Assembly (NCBI GenBank): GCA_020635795.1
Contig: JACJZD010000001.1
Span: 1,125,001 to 1,189,000 of the forward strand
Direction: 5' to 3'
Source: Flavobacteriales bacterium
GTDB lineage: Bacteria; Bacteroidota; Bacteroidia; Flavobacteriales_E; Vicingaceae
DNA length: 64,000 nt
The notes under the pieces are model-generated. The model was not told the DNA's origin. It searched no databases and saw nothing but the letters and a program-made list of their open reading frames with translations. Made by a program: the position numbers and the translations under genes. Below are positions 26,213-34,672 of this stretch, piece by piece (position 1 is the stretch's first letter; every line of letters begins with the position of its first letter).

Positions 26213-26848
26213 TTAGAATCTTTTACCAATTTTAAAAGCAATTCTTAAATCAACTCCTATTTTGTTTCCTAGAATTGGTAGATAATCATTTTTATCCCAA
26301 CCATTGGTAACATTTACTTTTTCGTCATCAGCATTTTTATTACTGATGTTAATTGAGTTAGTGATAGCCTTTCCTAAACCAATTTCAGGTTCAACAAAAA
26401 AACCATTGCTTGCAACCCATTTATAGCCTGTTAAAGCTCCTAAAGCAATCGTTGATGAGGATACATCAGTTTTTTCGATTGTAGTTGTAAGTGTTGCTGC
26501 ATTAAATGCAAGAAACTCGTTTCCTTTTGAATTAGAACTTCTATATCTTGCATAAGCACCCAAATAAAACCCATCAGCTCCTTTTTCGGGAGTAGTGAAA
26601 TATTTATATGTTGGTATAATGTTAAACTCAGAATATTCTTTACCTCCAGATTCAAACATGTTTTTGTTGGTAAAATTTATATTAATACCAGCTGATTGTT
26701 TATCACCAAATCCATGTTCAAAACCAATTTCATAGGTTGAAATAATGAAGTTTAAAACATTAATACTTACATCATTTGTTTGAGATTTTACCGATGATCC
26801 TGATATTAATGCCACAAATAATATTATTGAAATCTTTTTCATAATCAT
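26213..26848 (-). CDS. Outer-membrane beta-barrel protein, last gene of the exported-protein operon
   Basis: A 211-residue protein with signal peptide MIMKKISIILFVALISGSS to VKSQ (an in-frame ATG six bases in is equally likely). The mature part has alternating hydrophobic/polar strands (YEIGFEHGFGDKQSAGINI, GFYLGAYARYRSS, LGALTGYKWV, FFVEPEIGLG) and ends in an aromatic strand RIAFKIGKRF, as small porin-like or OmpX/DUF3575-like barrels do. It starts 20 bases after the 320-residue gene and precedes the terminator, so it could be the outer-membrane member of the same system. No specific function is recognised. Confidence 0.7.
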   Translation of the reverse strand: MIMKKISIILFVALISGSSVKSQTNDVSINVLNFIISTYEIGFEHGFGDKQSAGININFTNKNMFESGGKEYSEFNIIPTYKYFTTPEKGADGFYLGAYARYRSSNSKGNEFLAFNAATLTTTIEKTDVSSSTIALGALTGYKWVASNGFFVEPEIGLGKAITNSINISNKNADDEKVNVTNGWDKNDYLPILGNKIGVDLRIAFKIGKRF

Positions 26849-26867
26849 TTTTTTTAGTGATTAATAA

Positions 26868-27830
26868 TTACCACCAACCGTTTACATTGTAAGTAACTGA
26901 TTTTGGTTGACCATTACCATAAGCAACACCAACATCTCTGTAAGCTTTAATCATTTCGCTTTTTTGCTCTTGATCTTTTAAGATGTATTTCCACTCTCTA
27001 GCATCAATTTCTTTAACTCTAGCAGCAATTTTATTACTTAACGCTTTTACTTCACCATAGCAACTAGATTGAGGTTCGATAGAAGATAAAATAGCTCCTG
27101 CTTGGTCTGCAGATTCAACACTTTGTCCAGCTGCCCAAATATTGTTTGCTTCAGCTAACTTCAATTTACAGTCTCTGTCAATCATTTTTTGATACATTGG
27201 ACCAACAGCAGCAATAGCTTTATCGTAACATTGAGCACAAGCATCAGGAACACTTGTTAACAAGAAAATAGCTTCTTCATACTTATTTTGTGATGCTAAG
27301 GTATTCGCTTCTTTAATAATGAAGTCGCATTTAGAATTATAGTATTCTATAATTTTTTGTTTTCCTTTCTCAACAAAAGCCGTTAAGCTTGGGTCAGTAG
27401 GTTTAATGTTTTTAAGTGCAGCCATGTATGCTTTAGTTTCGTTTTGACCAACACCTTTAACTTGAACGGATTGACTAGCAAACAACGTTCCATCAAAACC
27501 ATCACCAATATACAATGTTACATCTAGAGTATAAGCTTGCATAGGTGGAGCAGTAGCAGTTAAATCTTTAGTTAAAACCGTAACGTTTGCAGTTAACACA
27601 AAACGTGAGTTAAAACTACTTGCTGCAACACCATTACTATTGATTACTTGAGTAAGTTTGTTTGCTAAGGAATTTTTTGCAGTAGCGGGCATACCTTCAA
27701 TTTGGTCTGGTACCCATGCTGTTATAGCAATTCGTCCTAAATCATCTTTTTTGTCTTGAGCATTTGCTGAAATTCCAGAGAACAACAATAAAGCCGAAGC
27801 CAAAGCGATATTAAAAATTGACTTTTTCAT
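26868..27830 (-). CDS. Exported protein of unknown function with LpoB/CsgG-like N-terminal part
   Basis: A 320-residue protein. Signal peptide 1-24 (ANAQ). Residues about 30-140 look like an alpha/beta periplasmic domain of the LpoB/CsgG/LPP20 kind (KNSLANKLTQVINSNGVA, FVLTANVTVLTKD, YTLDVTLYIGD); this is a weak fold resemblance only. Residues 150-290 are helical with regularly placed Cys (SKCDFII, PDACAQCYDK, RDCKLKL, SSCYGEV), looking like a TPR-like region (ANTLASQNKYEEAIFLL). It ends in YNVNGWW. It sits fifth of six genes with 27- and 19-base gaps to its neighbours. Confidence 0.7.
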   Translation of the reverse strand: MKKSIFNIALASALLLFSGISANAQDKKDDLGRIAITAWVPDQIEGMPATAKNSLANKLTQVINSNGVAASSFNSRFVLTANVTVLTKDLTATAPPMQAYTLDVTLYIGDGFDGTLFASQSVQVKGVGQNETKAYMAALKNIKPTDPSLTAFVEKGKQKIIEYYNSKCDFIIKEANTLASQNKYEEAIFLLTSVPDACAQCYDKAIAAVGPMYQKMIDRDCKLKLAEANNIWAAGQSVESADQAGAILSSIEPQSSCYGEVKALSNKIAARVKEIDAREWKYILKDQEQKSEMIKAYRDVGVAYGNGQPKSVTYNVNGWW

Positions 27831-27857
27831 AGTTTAATTTGTTAATTAGTAATTTGG

Positions 27858-28805
27858 TTATTTTTCACCTAAAACAATAACTGCTTGTCCTAAACCTTTC
27901 ATCATTAATTTGTTAGTGATTTCAAAAGGAGCAGCTTTTAAGTATTTAGATAAACCTTTAGCAAAATCTCTTGCATCAGAAGCATTCCCTTTTTCATTAA
28001 ACAAAGGAATTCTAACTTGTTCAAATAACATCATGTTTTCAGTTGCATCAGTAGTATTAAATCTACCTTTAACAGAGTTTGCAGCCATCCATTCTTCAAT
28101 AATCTCACCCAATTCTTTTCCATCGTATTCAGTTTCTAAATCTTCTGACCAAGAATCGAATTTTTTAATTCTGATGATGATTTCTCTACCATTTTCAAAC
28201 ATATCTTCAAAATGTTTCATTAAAGTAGCATTAAAATTATCGATATGAGCAGTAACAGCTTCTTGTAACAATACAGGTAATTCAGCAGAAAAAGAAGGTG
28301 CACCAGTACCAACTGCAGTAGCAATTTGTTTGTCTGTATAAGAATCTAAACCTTGTAAGTTAAAAGTGATTGATTTTTTTGGACCAGTAGTGTTAACTGT
28401 CCAAGTCAACTGCATAATGATATCTGCTTTAGCAACTCTTTTCAAAGCGTCAACAGGAGATTCAGCTAATTCACTACCTGATTTAGATGTTAACATTGAG
28501 TTTTCAGCACTTTCAGATTCTAATGATTTAATAGCTGATTCCATGTTTTTTAATGGAAAACCTCTTTCTGCCATCATACCATTAATAGCACTAATTACAA
28601 CATTTAAATCAGCATTTTCTTGAAAAGCTTGTTTGTAGTTAGGAATTTTTACTTTAGTTCCTTGATTATCAAACTCCATTACATAACCGTTTGAAATACA
28701 CCAGTTATCGCTTGGAACAACCATAATGGTTGGTTTTTTTGCCTGACCGAAAGTTACAGCAGAAATTAAAACTGCTGATAAAGTGGTTAAAATTATTTTT
28801 TTCAT
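27858..28805 (-). CDS. DUF6175-like exported protein
   Basis: A 315-residue protein. Signal peptide 1-20 (AVTFGQ). The mature start KKPTIMVVPSDNWCISNGY and the central KRVAKADIIMQLTWTVN, FNLQGLDSYTDKQIATAVG match my recollection of DUF6175, a Bacteroidota family of unknown function. The 'compute the state, test the TG of the domain' pattern resembles CsgG/LpoB folds, but only loosely. The C-terminus ends in GLGQAVIVLGEK. It is fourth gene of the operon, with 26- and 27-base gaps on either side. Confidence 0.7.
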   Translation of the reverse strand: MKKIILTTLSAVLISAVTFGQAKKPTIMVVPSDNWCISNGYVMEFDNQGTKVKIPNYKQAFQENADLNVVISAINGMMAERGFPLKNMESAIKSLESESAENSMLTSKSGSELAESPVDALKRVAKADIIMQLTWTVNTTGPKKSITFNLQGLDSYTDKQIATAVGTGAPSFSAELPVLLQEAVTAHIDNFNATLMKHFEDMFENGREIIIRIKKFDSWSEDLETEYDGKELGEIIEEWMAANSVKGRFNTTDATENMMLFEQVRIPLFNEKGNASDARDFAKGLSKYLKAAPFEITNKLMMKGLGQAVIVLGEK

Positions 28806-28831
28806 TTTTTTAGTTTAGATTAATTGATAGA

Positions 28832-29344
28832 TTATTGACTAATGATTTTATCTTGAATCATTCTTTCTTTTAGTTTGGCACGTTGTACTCGAACAACTAC
28901 ACCGTAATTTTCTTGAGAACCAGCTTGAGATCTTCCTTTTCTAACTTCGCTGTGCATGTCAGAACCATCTTCGCCTGTAATAAATTCTTTGTAAGGTCCT
29001 CCATCTGCAAAAAATGCATTGAAATAATCTTCGAATTTTTCTCTAGCATTTGGATTGAAAAGTAAAGGTTTTGTATTACACTCTGAACTACCTTTGGTAA
29101 TGCCTTTAAAAAGTACATCTTTTACAGCATTCTTTTTAGCTTGTTCAATAGCATCTTCTCTATTTCTTCCTTTACCGTGAGATCTTACAGTTTGAGAACC
29201 ATCTCCTTCAACTCCTAAACATTCCGTTTCGTAATCGTAAAAACCTGCAGTCTTTTTTTGTTTGCTTTTTTGAGCAAAGGTATCTGATGTAAATCCAATT
29301 AATAGCGCAGTAGCTAAAATGGATGATTTAATTAATAGTTTCAT
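28832..29344 (-). CDS. Exported protein, paralogue A of a tandem pair (FlgT/LPP20-like N-terminus)
   Basis: A 170-residue protein with signal peptide 1-24 (DTFAQ). It shares a pattern with the upstream gene product: YETECLGVEGDG, then an Ala-rich helix (AIEQAKKNAVKDVLFKG), a paired Cys (SSECNTKPL), FNAFFADGGPYKEF, and YGVVVRVQRAKLKERM. The 'variable strand then A..A..A..AV helix' arrangement recalls the N-terminal domain of FlgT/LPP20 proteins, in which it forms ring-like periplasmic assemblies; this is an analogy, not a proven homology. It is third gene of the operon. Confidence 0.7.
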   Translation of the reverse strand: MKLLIKSSILATALLIGFTSDTFAQKSKQKKTAGFYDYETECLGVEGDGSQTVRSHGKGRNREDAIEQAKKNAVKDVLFKGITKGSSECNTKPLLFNPNAREKFEDYFNAFFADGGPYKEFITGEDGSDMHSEVRKGRSQAGSQENYGVVVRVQRAKLKERMIQDKIISQ

Positions 29345-29362
29345 AATTGATAATTTTTTAGG

Positions 29363-29884
29363 TTAAAATCCTGAAGCTAATCCTTTAATTATTCCAGCAG
29401 CTTCTAAGTCACTTCTTAATAAATCAGTCATTACTGTAACAACCACTCCAACTTTATATTCTTTACCAACTTTTACTATGGTTGGTGTACCGTCTCCAGA
29501 AGTTGAAACAAATTTCATGTATTTTCCACCTTCAGCAAAAAATGGCGTAAAAAAATCAGCCTTTTGTTGTTCTAACGATGGGTCGTTAGTTAATGGTCGT
29601 TGTGGAGTACATCCTTGACCGCCACCAGCATATCCTTGAAAAATAATTCCATGAACAGCATTCTTTTTTGATTGATGATTAGCAACATCTGGTTTTTTAG
29701 AATACGACCAAACTTTAATTAGTTTAGTTCCTGGTTGACCAATGCCAACACATTCTATTTCGTATCTCCAATTTTCAGTGTCTTGATTTGCCTTTTTTTC
29801 TTTACCAGTTTGAGCAGTAGAAACAAGTGCAAAAGCAAGAAACACAGTAGTTAATAAACTTGCTTTGTTAATAATTTTTCTCAT
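29363..29884 (-). CDS. Exported protein, paralogue B of a tandem pair
   Basis: A 173-residue protein with signal peptide 1-24 (STAQ). It aligns along its whole length with the product of the next gene downstream: YEIECVGIGQPG, HQSKKNAVHGIIFQG, GQGCTPQRPL, ADFFTPFFAEGGKYMKFV, VGVVVTVMTDLLRSDLE. The residues kept in both copies (YExEC, KKNAV, one later Cys, FFA[ED]GG.Y) are probably structural. The tandem arrangement implies duplication followed by divergence and possibly hetero-oligomer formation. It is second gene of the operon, 20 bases after the 448-residue gene. Confidence 0.7.
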   Translation of the reverse strand: MRKIINKASLLTTVFLAFALVSTAQTGKEKKANQDTENWRYEIECVGIGQPGTKLIKVWSYSKKPDVANHQSKKNAVHGIIFQGYAGGGQGCTPQRPLTNDPSLEQQKADFFTPFFAEGGKYMKFVSTSGDGTPTIVKVGKEYKVGVVVTVMTDLLRSDLEAAGIIKGLASGF

Positions 29885-29904
29885 AATAAAAATATTTAGG
29901 TTAA

Positions 29905-31251
29905 TTAATTGATTTGTCTAATTAGCATACCAGGATAATATCCTTTTCCGCCTTTAAAAGTTGTAAATTCTAACGTGTTCTCTGGAGCAATAGGATTTCC
30001 TTCTTCATCTAGTGGTTCTTCACCAGCAGCATACCTGTTATCCATTATTTTACCTTTTTCAACGGTTATAACTCCTTTTCTTTTATATGAAATTTTTCCT
30101 TCAGCATCAGTGCTTTGTTCTAACACTTCATATTTATCTCCTTTTTCCAAGCCCTCTTTCATGCCAATTTTAGCAGCTAAAGGGTCGATGCTAACCAAAG
30201 GAGTTTTTGTTCTAAATTTCTCGAACTTACGTTGAAGTTTTGCATAAACAGCATCGATAGATTTTAATGTTGCATTTTTAATAATTGAAGCTTCGCTATC
30301 GGCATTTTTACCTAAACCAGATATTAAAATAGATGCTTTTTCATACCCTAAAAGTTGTAAATTGAATAAGGTTGAATTATCAAATGCTTCTTTTTTTGCA
30401 GGGTCAATTTTTGAATCATCCATCCAGTAATCTTGATAGAAAACTGCAGAAGTAGAATCGTTCCAATTGATTTGATACAAATAAGCTGTAGTCCAAACTG
30501 AATACCCATGACGAGTTTTTTCATAAACGATATCTGCAGCTTTTTCAAGAGCTTCTTTAAATGCTCCTTTATCTGCAGCAATAGCATAAGCTGTTGTTTT
30601 AACAGCTAAAGCTGCTGTTTCGTTGCTCACAAATTTTGAATAATTTACAACAACAAAAGTGTTCGGAATTAGTTCTTCACCAGCATCAGCTAACATTGCA
30701 TCGCCTCTTGCAGTGCTAGATGCAACAGCTATATCTTGAGCAGAAGCATCGTATAGACCTCGTTCTTCAATTAAACTCATGTCGAAAGCACCATTGTCTT
30801 TTCTGCTAAACCATTTTGCAATCAGTTGATTGGCAACTTTTTTATCTGCAAAATATTTATTTATTGCTGGACTTAAATCTTTATCAGCTTTTTCTTCTTT
30901 ACCTTTTTCATTAATAACAGGTTCAGCCATATAATTAGCTAAATTGAACGATTTTTCAGCTACAGTATGGTCGTTGTATTTATCTGGAAATGGTGCGTTA
31001 TTAAACGTGTTTAAAATGATATCGATTTTTGGAAGTTTTGCATCTTCGATAATCATGGTATGGAGAGAACTTCTTCGGTATTTTACTGTTTCAGCTTTGT
31101 TATCAGCTTTATCTAATTTGCCAGATTCTTTCTTCTCTTTTTCTTTTGTTTCTTCAGTTTGTGCTTGAGCAGATACTGAAGAACTTACAACTAATAAAGC
31201 TGCAACTACTTGAGTAATAAATGATTTTCTCACAGGTAATAATTTTTTCAT
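29905..31251 (-). CDS. Large exported protein, first gene of the six-gene operon
   Basis: A 448-residue protein of unknown function. The signal peptide is residues 1-30 (SAQAQ), preceded by a longer n-region (MKKLLPVRKSF). A Lys/Glu-rich low-complexity linker spans about 31-55 (EETKEKEKKESGKLDK). The core begins KYRRSSLHTMIIEDAKLPK and contains NTFVVVNYSKFVSNE and ILISGLGKNADSE. Near the C-terminus the block KIGMKEGLEKGDKYEVLEQ resembles the 'GL..GD.f.V' module of FlgT C-terminal-type domains, an inference from pattern only. The gene has a TAGTTTTG box 26 bases upstream and probably drives the whole cluster. Confidence 0.7.
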   Translation of the reverse strand: MKKLLPVRKSFITQVVAALLVVSSSVSAQAQTEETKEKEKKESGKLDKADNKAETVKYRRSSLHTMIIEDAKLPKIDIILNTFNNAPFPDKYNDHTVAEKSFNLANYMAEPVINEKGKEEKADKDLSPAINKYFADKKVANQLIAKWFSRKDNGAFDMSLIEERGLYDASAQDIAVASSTARGDAMLADAGEELIPNTFVVVNYSKFVSNETAALAVKTTAYAIAADKGAFKEALEKAADIVYEKTRHGYSVWTTAYLYQINWNDSTSAVFYQDYWMDDSKIDPAKKEAFDNSTLFNLQLLGYEKASILISGLGKNADSEASIIKNATLKSIDAVYAKLQRKFEKFRTKTPLVSIDPLAAKIGMKEGLEKGDKYEVLEQSTDAEGKISYKRKGVITVEKGKIMDNRYAAGEEPLDEEGNPIAPENTLEFTTFKGGKGYYPGMLIRQIN

Positions 31252-31276
31252 ATAATTTTTTAAGAATGATTTTAAC

Positions 31277-31284
31277 CAAAACTA
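31277..31284 (-). promoter_or_regulatory. Candidate -7 box of the exported-protein operon
   Basis: The minus strand reads TAGTTTTG, matching TAnnTTTG, 25 bases before the ATG of the 448-residue gene. No clear -33 TTTG was found. Confidence 0.42.
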
Positions 31285-31389
31285 CATAAAATAATTATGT
31301 AATACTTGATTGTTAAAAACATGTGAGAAAAACTATTTTTATAATCTCGAAAACAACTTGACAAATTCTATGCCAAGAAAAGAATAAGG

Positions 31390-31926
31390 TTAAAATTCAA
31401 CTGAAAGTTGAGAAACAACATCTTTTAAGAGGTATAGTAATTTTTTGTACTCTTCGTCTAATTCATCATCATCTAATTTTTCTTCAATGTCGTAAATAGC
31501 ATCTTGAATTTGATCTTCATCAAAACTTGAATCAAATGATTCGATAACGGTAAATACTTCAAGACAAATGTTATAATCTCCTTTTACTGCAAAGCGTATA
31601 AAAGTGCCTAAATGTTCGCTAGCGTCTAATGATGATTGCCAGAAGATGGAGATTAAAAAGGCTTTTATCGAAGCATATTTTTTATCGTTTATTGCTTTTA
31701 ATAAGATGGGAGTACTTTTTTCGTCTTTTAAATCGAATAAAAGATTGGTAATGCTAGTTTTTATATCGGCGTCTTCATTACTGATATAAACATCCAATAA
31801 ATCTGTAATGGATTCTTTCTGCCCGTGACTTCGTAATTGCTTTACAGCAATCAATATTTTTTCTTTATCTGTAGATTTTAAGTCTTTTATGATATTGTTG
31901 TAACGGTTGTTGTTCTCTTTCTCCAT
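31390..31926 (-). CDS. HEAT-repeat-like protein
   Basis: A 178-residue soluble protein built from helical pairs typical of HEAT/armadillo repeats (DKEKILIAVKQLRSHGQKES, DIKTSITNLLFDLKDEKSTP, YASIKAFLISIFWQS), ending in a very acidic stretch (EEKLDDDELDEEYKK). No signal peptide. Such repeats are protein-protein scaffolds; no specific partner can be named. It lies between the exported-protein operon and gap and is separated from gap by a terminator. Confidence 0.75.
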   Translation of the reverse strand: MEKENNNRYNNIIKDLKSTDKEKILIAVKQLRSHGQKESITDLLDVYISNEDADIKTSITNLLFDLKDEKSTPILLKAINDKKYASIKAFLISIFWQSSLDASEHLGTFIRFAVKGDYNICLEVFTVIESFDSSFDEDQIQDAIYDIEEKLDDDELDEEYKKLLYLLKDVVSQLSVEF

Positions 31927-31942
31927 AAGTAGTAAAAATATA

Positions 31943-31967
31943 AAAGCCCACTATATTAGTGAGCTTT
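31943..31967 (-). terminator. Terminator of the rpoD-gap operon
   Basis: aaagc-c-cacta-tat-tagtg-a-gcttt is a hairpin with one mismatch, followed on the minus strand by TTATATTTTT. It lies 22 bases after the gap stop. Confidence 0.72.
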
Positions 31968-31988
31968 ATAGAAATAGTATATTCTTAA

Positions 31989-33449
31989 TTAGTAATAAAT
32001 AAGTCTTCTAACTTTAGCAATGTATTTAGCTAAACGAATAACTTGTTTGGTATAACCAAATTCGTTGTCGTACCATACATATAGCACTATATTCTTTTTA
32101 TCATTAGAAACAATGGTTGCATTGCTATCGTAAACCGAACAACAGATGTTTCCAATAATATCGGTAGAAACTAATTCTGGGTCGTTTTCATATTTAATTT
32201 GATTTACCAATCCACCTTCAAGAGCAGCTTTTCTAATCAACTCGTTTACTTCCTCTACATTGGTTTCTTTATTTACACTTAAACTTAAAATGGCTAAAGA
32301 ACCGTTTGGTGTAGGTACACGAACAGCATTTGCAGTTAATTTGTCTTTTAATGATGGTATTACTTTTGTAACAGCACTTCCTGCACCAGTAGAAGTAATT
32401 ACCATGTTTATTGCTGCCGAACGACCTCTTCTTGGTTTTTTATGAAAATTGTCTAATAAGTTTTGATCGTTGGTATATGCATGTACTGTTTCGATATGAC
32501 CTTTTACAACTCCTAATGAATTTTCGATTACATATAAAATAGGAGAAATGGCATTAGTGGTACAAGATGCAGCAGTAAAAATGTTTTCTTTTTCAATATC
32601 AAGGGTATCTTCATTAATACCATAAACAATGTTTGGAACTTCTTTTCCTGGAGCAGTTAATAATACTTTACTAATTCCATTGGCTTTTAAATGTCTTGAT
32701 AATTGTTCTCTATTGGTAAAAACTCCCGTATTATCAATCAATAAAGCATTATTAATGCCATAAGCGGTGTAATCAACATCTTCAGGGTTTTTTGCTTCGA
32801 TTAAACGAACCATTTGACCATTGATAATCAAGGCATTGTTTTCTAAATCTTCTTCAACAGTTCCAGAAAACATTCCATGAACTGAATCATTTCTTAATAA
32901 TGCTGCACGTTTTATGGTGTCATCGTTATTTACCGAACGAAGTACTATGGCTCTTAACCTTAATTGTTGTCCTTTGCCTGCTTGTTTAACCAACTCACGA
33001 GCAGCCAAACGACCAATACGACCAAAACCAAACAAAACCACGTCTTTTGGTTGTGGAGCTTGAGCTTTGTCTTCAGAAAAACCAGTAAGCTTGTTGTTTA
33101 AAAAGTCGCTTAATTGTGAGAAATTATTTTTTTCCATTAACCATTCGCTAGCTAACCTTCCAACATCAAGTTTAGAAGGAGCCAAGTCCATTTTGGTTAA
33201 TTCTTCTGCAATTTTTTGAGTGGTATAAATGTCTACGGGGTTGTAAACAATACTTTTTGCTCTTTTGTGAAGGTTTAGTACCTCCGAAATACTTTTATCA
33301 ACTAATGGATTTCTAAATAAAACCAATTCTATCGACTTTTCATACATTAAATATCCAATAGAACTGATAAGGTTTACAGCCGCTTTTTCATTGCTTACGT
33401 ATTCGCTTAATTTTGATTCGTAAGCATTGTTTCCATTTAATACTTGCAT
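31989..33449 (-). CDS. gap: Glyceraldehyde-3-phosphate dehydrogenase, long form
   Basis: A 486-residue enzyme of glycolysis that oxidises glyceraldehyde 3-phosphate with NAD(P)+. The nucleotide fold begins at GFGRIGR (141-147). The catalytic Cys296 is in AASCTTNA, with HAYTNDQNLLD and RRGRSAAINMV downstream. The core is of normal size but is preceded by about 135 extra residues, mostly helical (SEYVSNEKAAVNLISSIGYL), a long-form GAPDH that I know from Bacteroidota and some other bacteria. The role of the extension is unknown. It begins 4 bases after rpoD, so the two are co-transcribed. Confidence 0.95.
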   Translation of the reverse strand: MQVLNGNNAYESKLSEYVSNEKAAVNLISSIGYLMYEKSIELVLFRNPLVDKSISEVLNLHKRAKSIVYNPVDIYTTQKIAEELTKMDLAPSKLDVGRLASEWLMEKNNFSQLSDFLNNKLTGFSEDKAQAPQPKDVVLFGFGRIGRLAARELVKQAGKGQQLRLRAIVLRSVNNDDTIKRAALLRNDSVHGMFSGTVEEDLENNALIINGQMVRLIEAKNPEDVDYTAYGINNALLIDNTGVFTNREQLSRHLKANGISKVLLTAPGKEVPNIVYGINEDTLDIEKENIFTAASCTTNAISPILYVIENSLGVVKGHIETVHAYTNDQNLLDNFHKKPRRGRSAAINMVITSTGAGSAVTKVIPSLKDKLTANAVRVPTPNGSLAILSLSVNKETNVEEVNELIRKAALEGGLVNQIKYENDPELVSTDIIGNICCSVYDSNATIVSNDKKNIVLYVWYDNEFGYTKQVIRLAKYIAKVRRLIYY

Positions 33450-33453
33450 TATT

Positions 33454-34317
33454 TTATCCTAAATATGTTTTTAATAAATTACTTCTTGATGAATGTCTTA
33501 ATCGTCTAATTCCTTTTTCTTTGATTTGACGGACTCTCTCACGAGTTAAATTAAATTTATCGCCAATTTCTTCTAATGATAAAGGATGTGCAATGCCTAT
33601 TCCGAAAAACATTTTTATTACATCTTGTTCTTTATCGGTTAAGGTTGATAGTGAACGGCTAATTTCTTTTTGTAATGACTCATTCATTAATGATAAGTCG
33701 GAGTTAGGGGTGTCGTCATTGGCAAGAACATCCAGCAAATTACCATCCTCATCATCACGAAAAGGAGCATCAACCGACACGTGTCTTCCTGATATTCTCA
33801 TGGAGTCAACCACTTTGTCTTCGCCCATTTCTAATATGTTGGCAAGTTCATCAACCGATGGCTCACGCTCAAATTCTTGTTCTAACTTTGAGAATGCTTT
33901 GTTTATTCTATTTAACGAACCCACTTGGTTTAATGGTAAACGTACTATACGAGCTTGTTCGGCTATGGCTTGTAAAATAGATTGACGAATCCACCAAACG
34001 GCATACGATATAAATTTAAATCCTCTGGTTTCGTCAAAACGTTGAGCCGCTTTAATTAAACCCAAGTTACCTTCGTTGATTAAGTCGGGCAATGTAAGTC
34101 CTTGATTTTGATATTGTTTTGATACTGAGACAACGAATCGTAAATTGGCTTTAACCAATTTTTCTAGAGCTCGTTGGTCGCCTTGTTTTATTTTTCGGGC
34201 TAATTCTACTTCATCTTCTGCGGTTATTAACTCTTCTCTTCCAATTTCTTGTAAATACTTATCAAGAGAGGCACTATCACGATTCGTAATAGATTTTGTG
34301 ATTTTGAGTTGTCTCAT
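33454..34317 (-). CDS. rpoD: Primary RNA polymerase sigma factor (Bacteroidota type)
   Basis: A 287-residue housekeeping sigma factor. Region 1.2 is at about 16-45 (LDKYLQEIGREELITAEDE). Region 2 is at about 55-125 with LPDLINEGNLGLIKAAQRFD and FKFISYAVWWIRQSI. Region 3 is at about 135-205. Region 4 is at about 225-285 with LSLEEIGDKFNLTRERVRQIKEKG. Region 1.1 is absent, as in the short primary sigma factors of Bacteroidota, which read TTG/TAnnTTTG promoters rather than TTGACA/TATAAT. A TAAATTTG box precedes it at 34353-34360. Confidence 0.96.
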   Translation of the reverse strand: MRQLKITKSITNRDSASLDKYLQEIGREELITAEDEVELARKIKQGDQRALEKLVKANLRFVVSVSKQYQNQGLTLPDLINEGNLGLIKAAQRFDETRGFKFISYAVWWIRQSILQAIAEQARIVRLPLNQVGSLNRINKAFSKLEQEFEREPSVDELANILEMGEDKVVDSMRISGRHVSVDAPFRDDEDGNLLDVLANDDTPNSDLSLMNESLQKEISRSLSTLTDKEQDVIKMFFGIGIAHPLSLEEIGDKFNLTRERVRQIKEKGIRRLRHSSRSNLLKTYLG

Positions 34318-34352
34318 TAAAGATAGTTTATGTTAATATTGATAGGGTTGAG

Positions 34353-34360
34353 CAAATTTA
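34353..34360 (-). promoter_or_regulatory. Candidate -7 box for rpoD
   Basis: The minus strand reads TAAATTTG (TAnnTTTG), 36 bases upstream of the rpoD start. Confidence 0.42.
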
Positions 34361-34629
34361 CCCATTAATTTGTTTGAAATTTAAAATTGTGTTTACTTTT
34401 TATTTATTGAACGTATTCGTGTTTTTATCAGTAAAAATTAGCTGTTTGGACGAAAAAAAAACTCGCAAAATTGTTTTTGCTACTTAACACTTGGCTAACA
34501 TTTAGTTAAAGTTACATCCTAAAACCATAAAATATAATTTATCTGTTAGGTATAATAATTTAGGTTATTTATACTAGCTTAACCAAAAAAACACTTAATT
34601 TTAAATAAATTGAATTATCATAAATACCT

Positions 34630-34656
34630 CAAGCGGATGCTTGTGATAGAGGGGTG
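34630..34656 (+). repeat. Dispersed repeat R5 (caagc-ggat-gcttg), copy 1
   Basis: caagcggatgcttgtgatag is a 5-base stem with a ggat loop, followed by agggg. The second copy is at 58849-58868 (caagcggatgcttgcgatag). It ends 16 bases before the orphan gene start. Confidence 0.75.
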
Positions 34657-34672
34657 ATTAATTAAAAAATAT

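Larger units (their letters stand above)
34318..34672. other. 355-base non-coding gap upstream of rpoD and of the orphan membrane gene
   Basis: This very AT-rich divergent spacer contains the rpoD promoter box at 34353 and repeat R5 at 34630. Apart from that I see no ORF with coding character and no RNA gene. The large size is in keeping with regulation of a housekeeping sigma factor. Confidence 0.5.

Noticed and set aside
29024..29118. Minus- and plus-strand short ORFs overlapping the exported-protein genes
   Set aside because: They are alternative frames without signal peptides or conserved motifs; the annotated frames have both.
34318..34672. Possible RNA gene in the gap upstream of rpoD
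   Set aside because: Only AT-rich sequence, one promoter box and the short R5 hairpin are seen; no conserved RNA structure could be supported.
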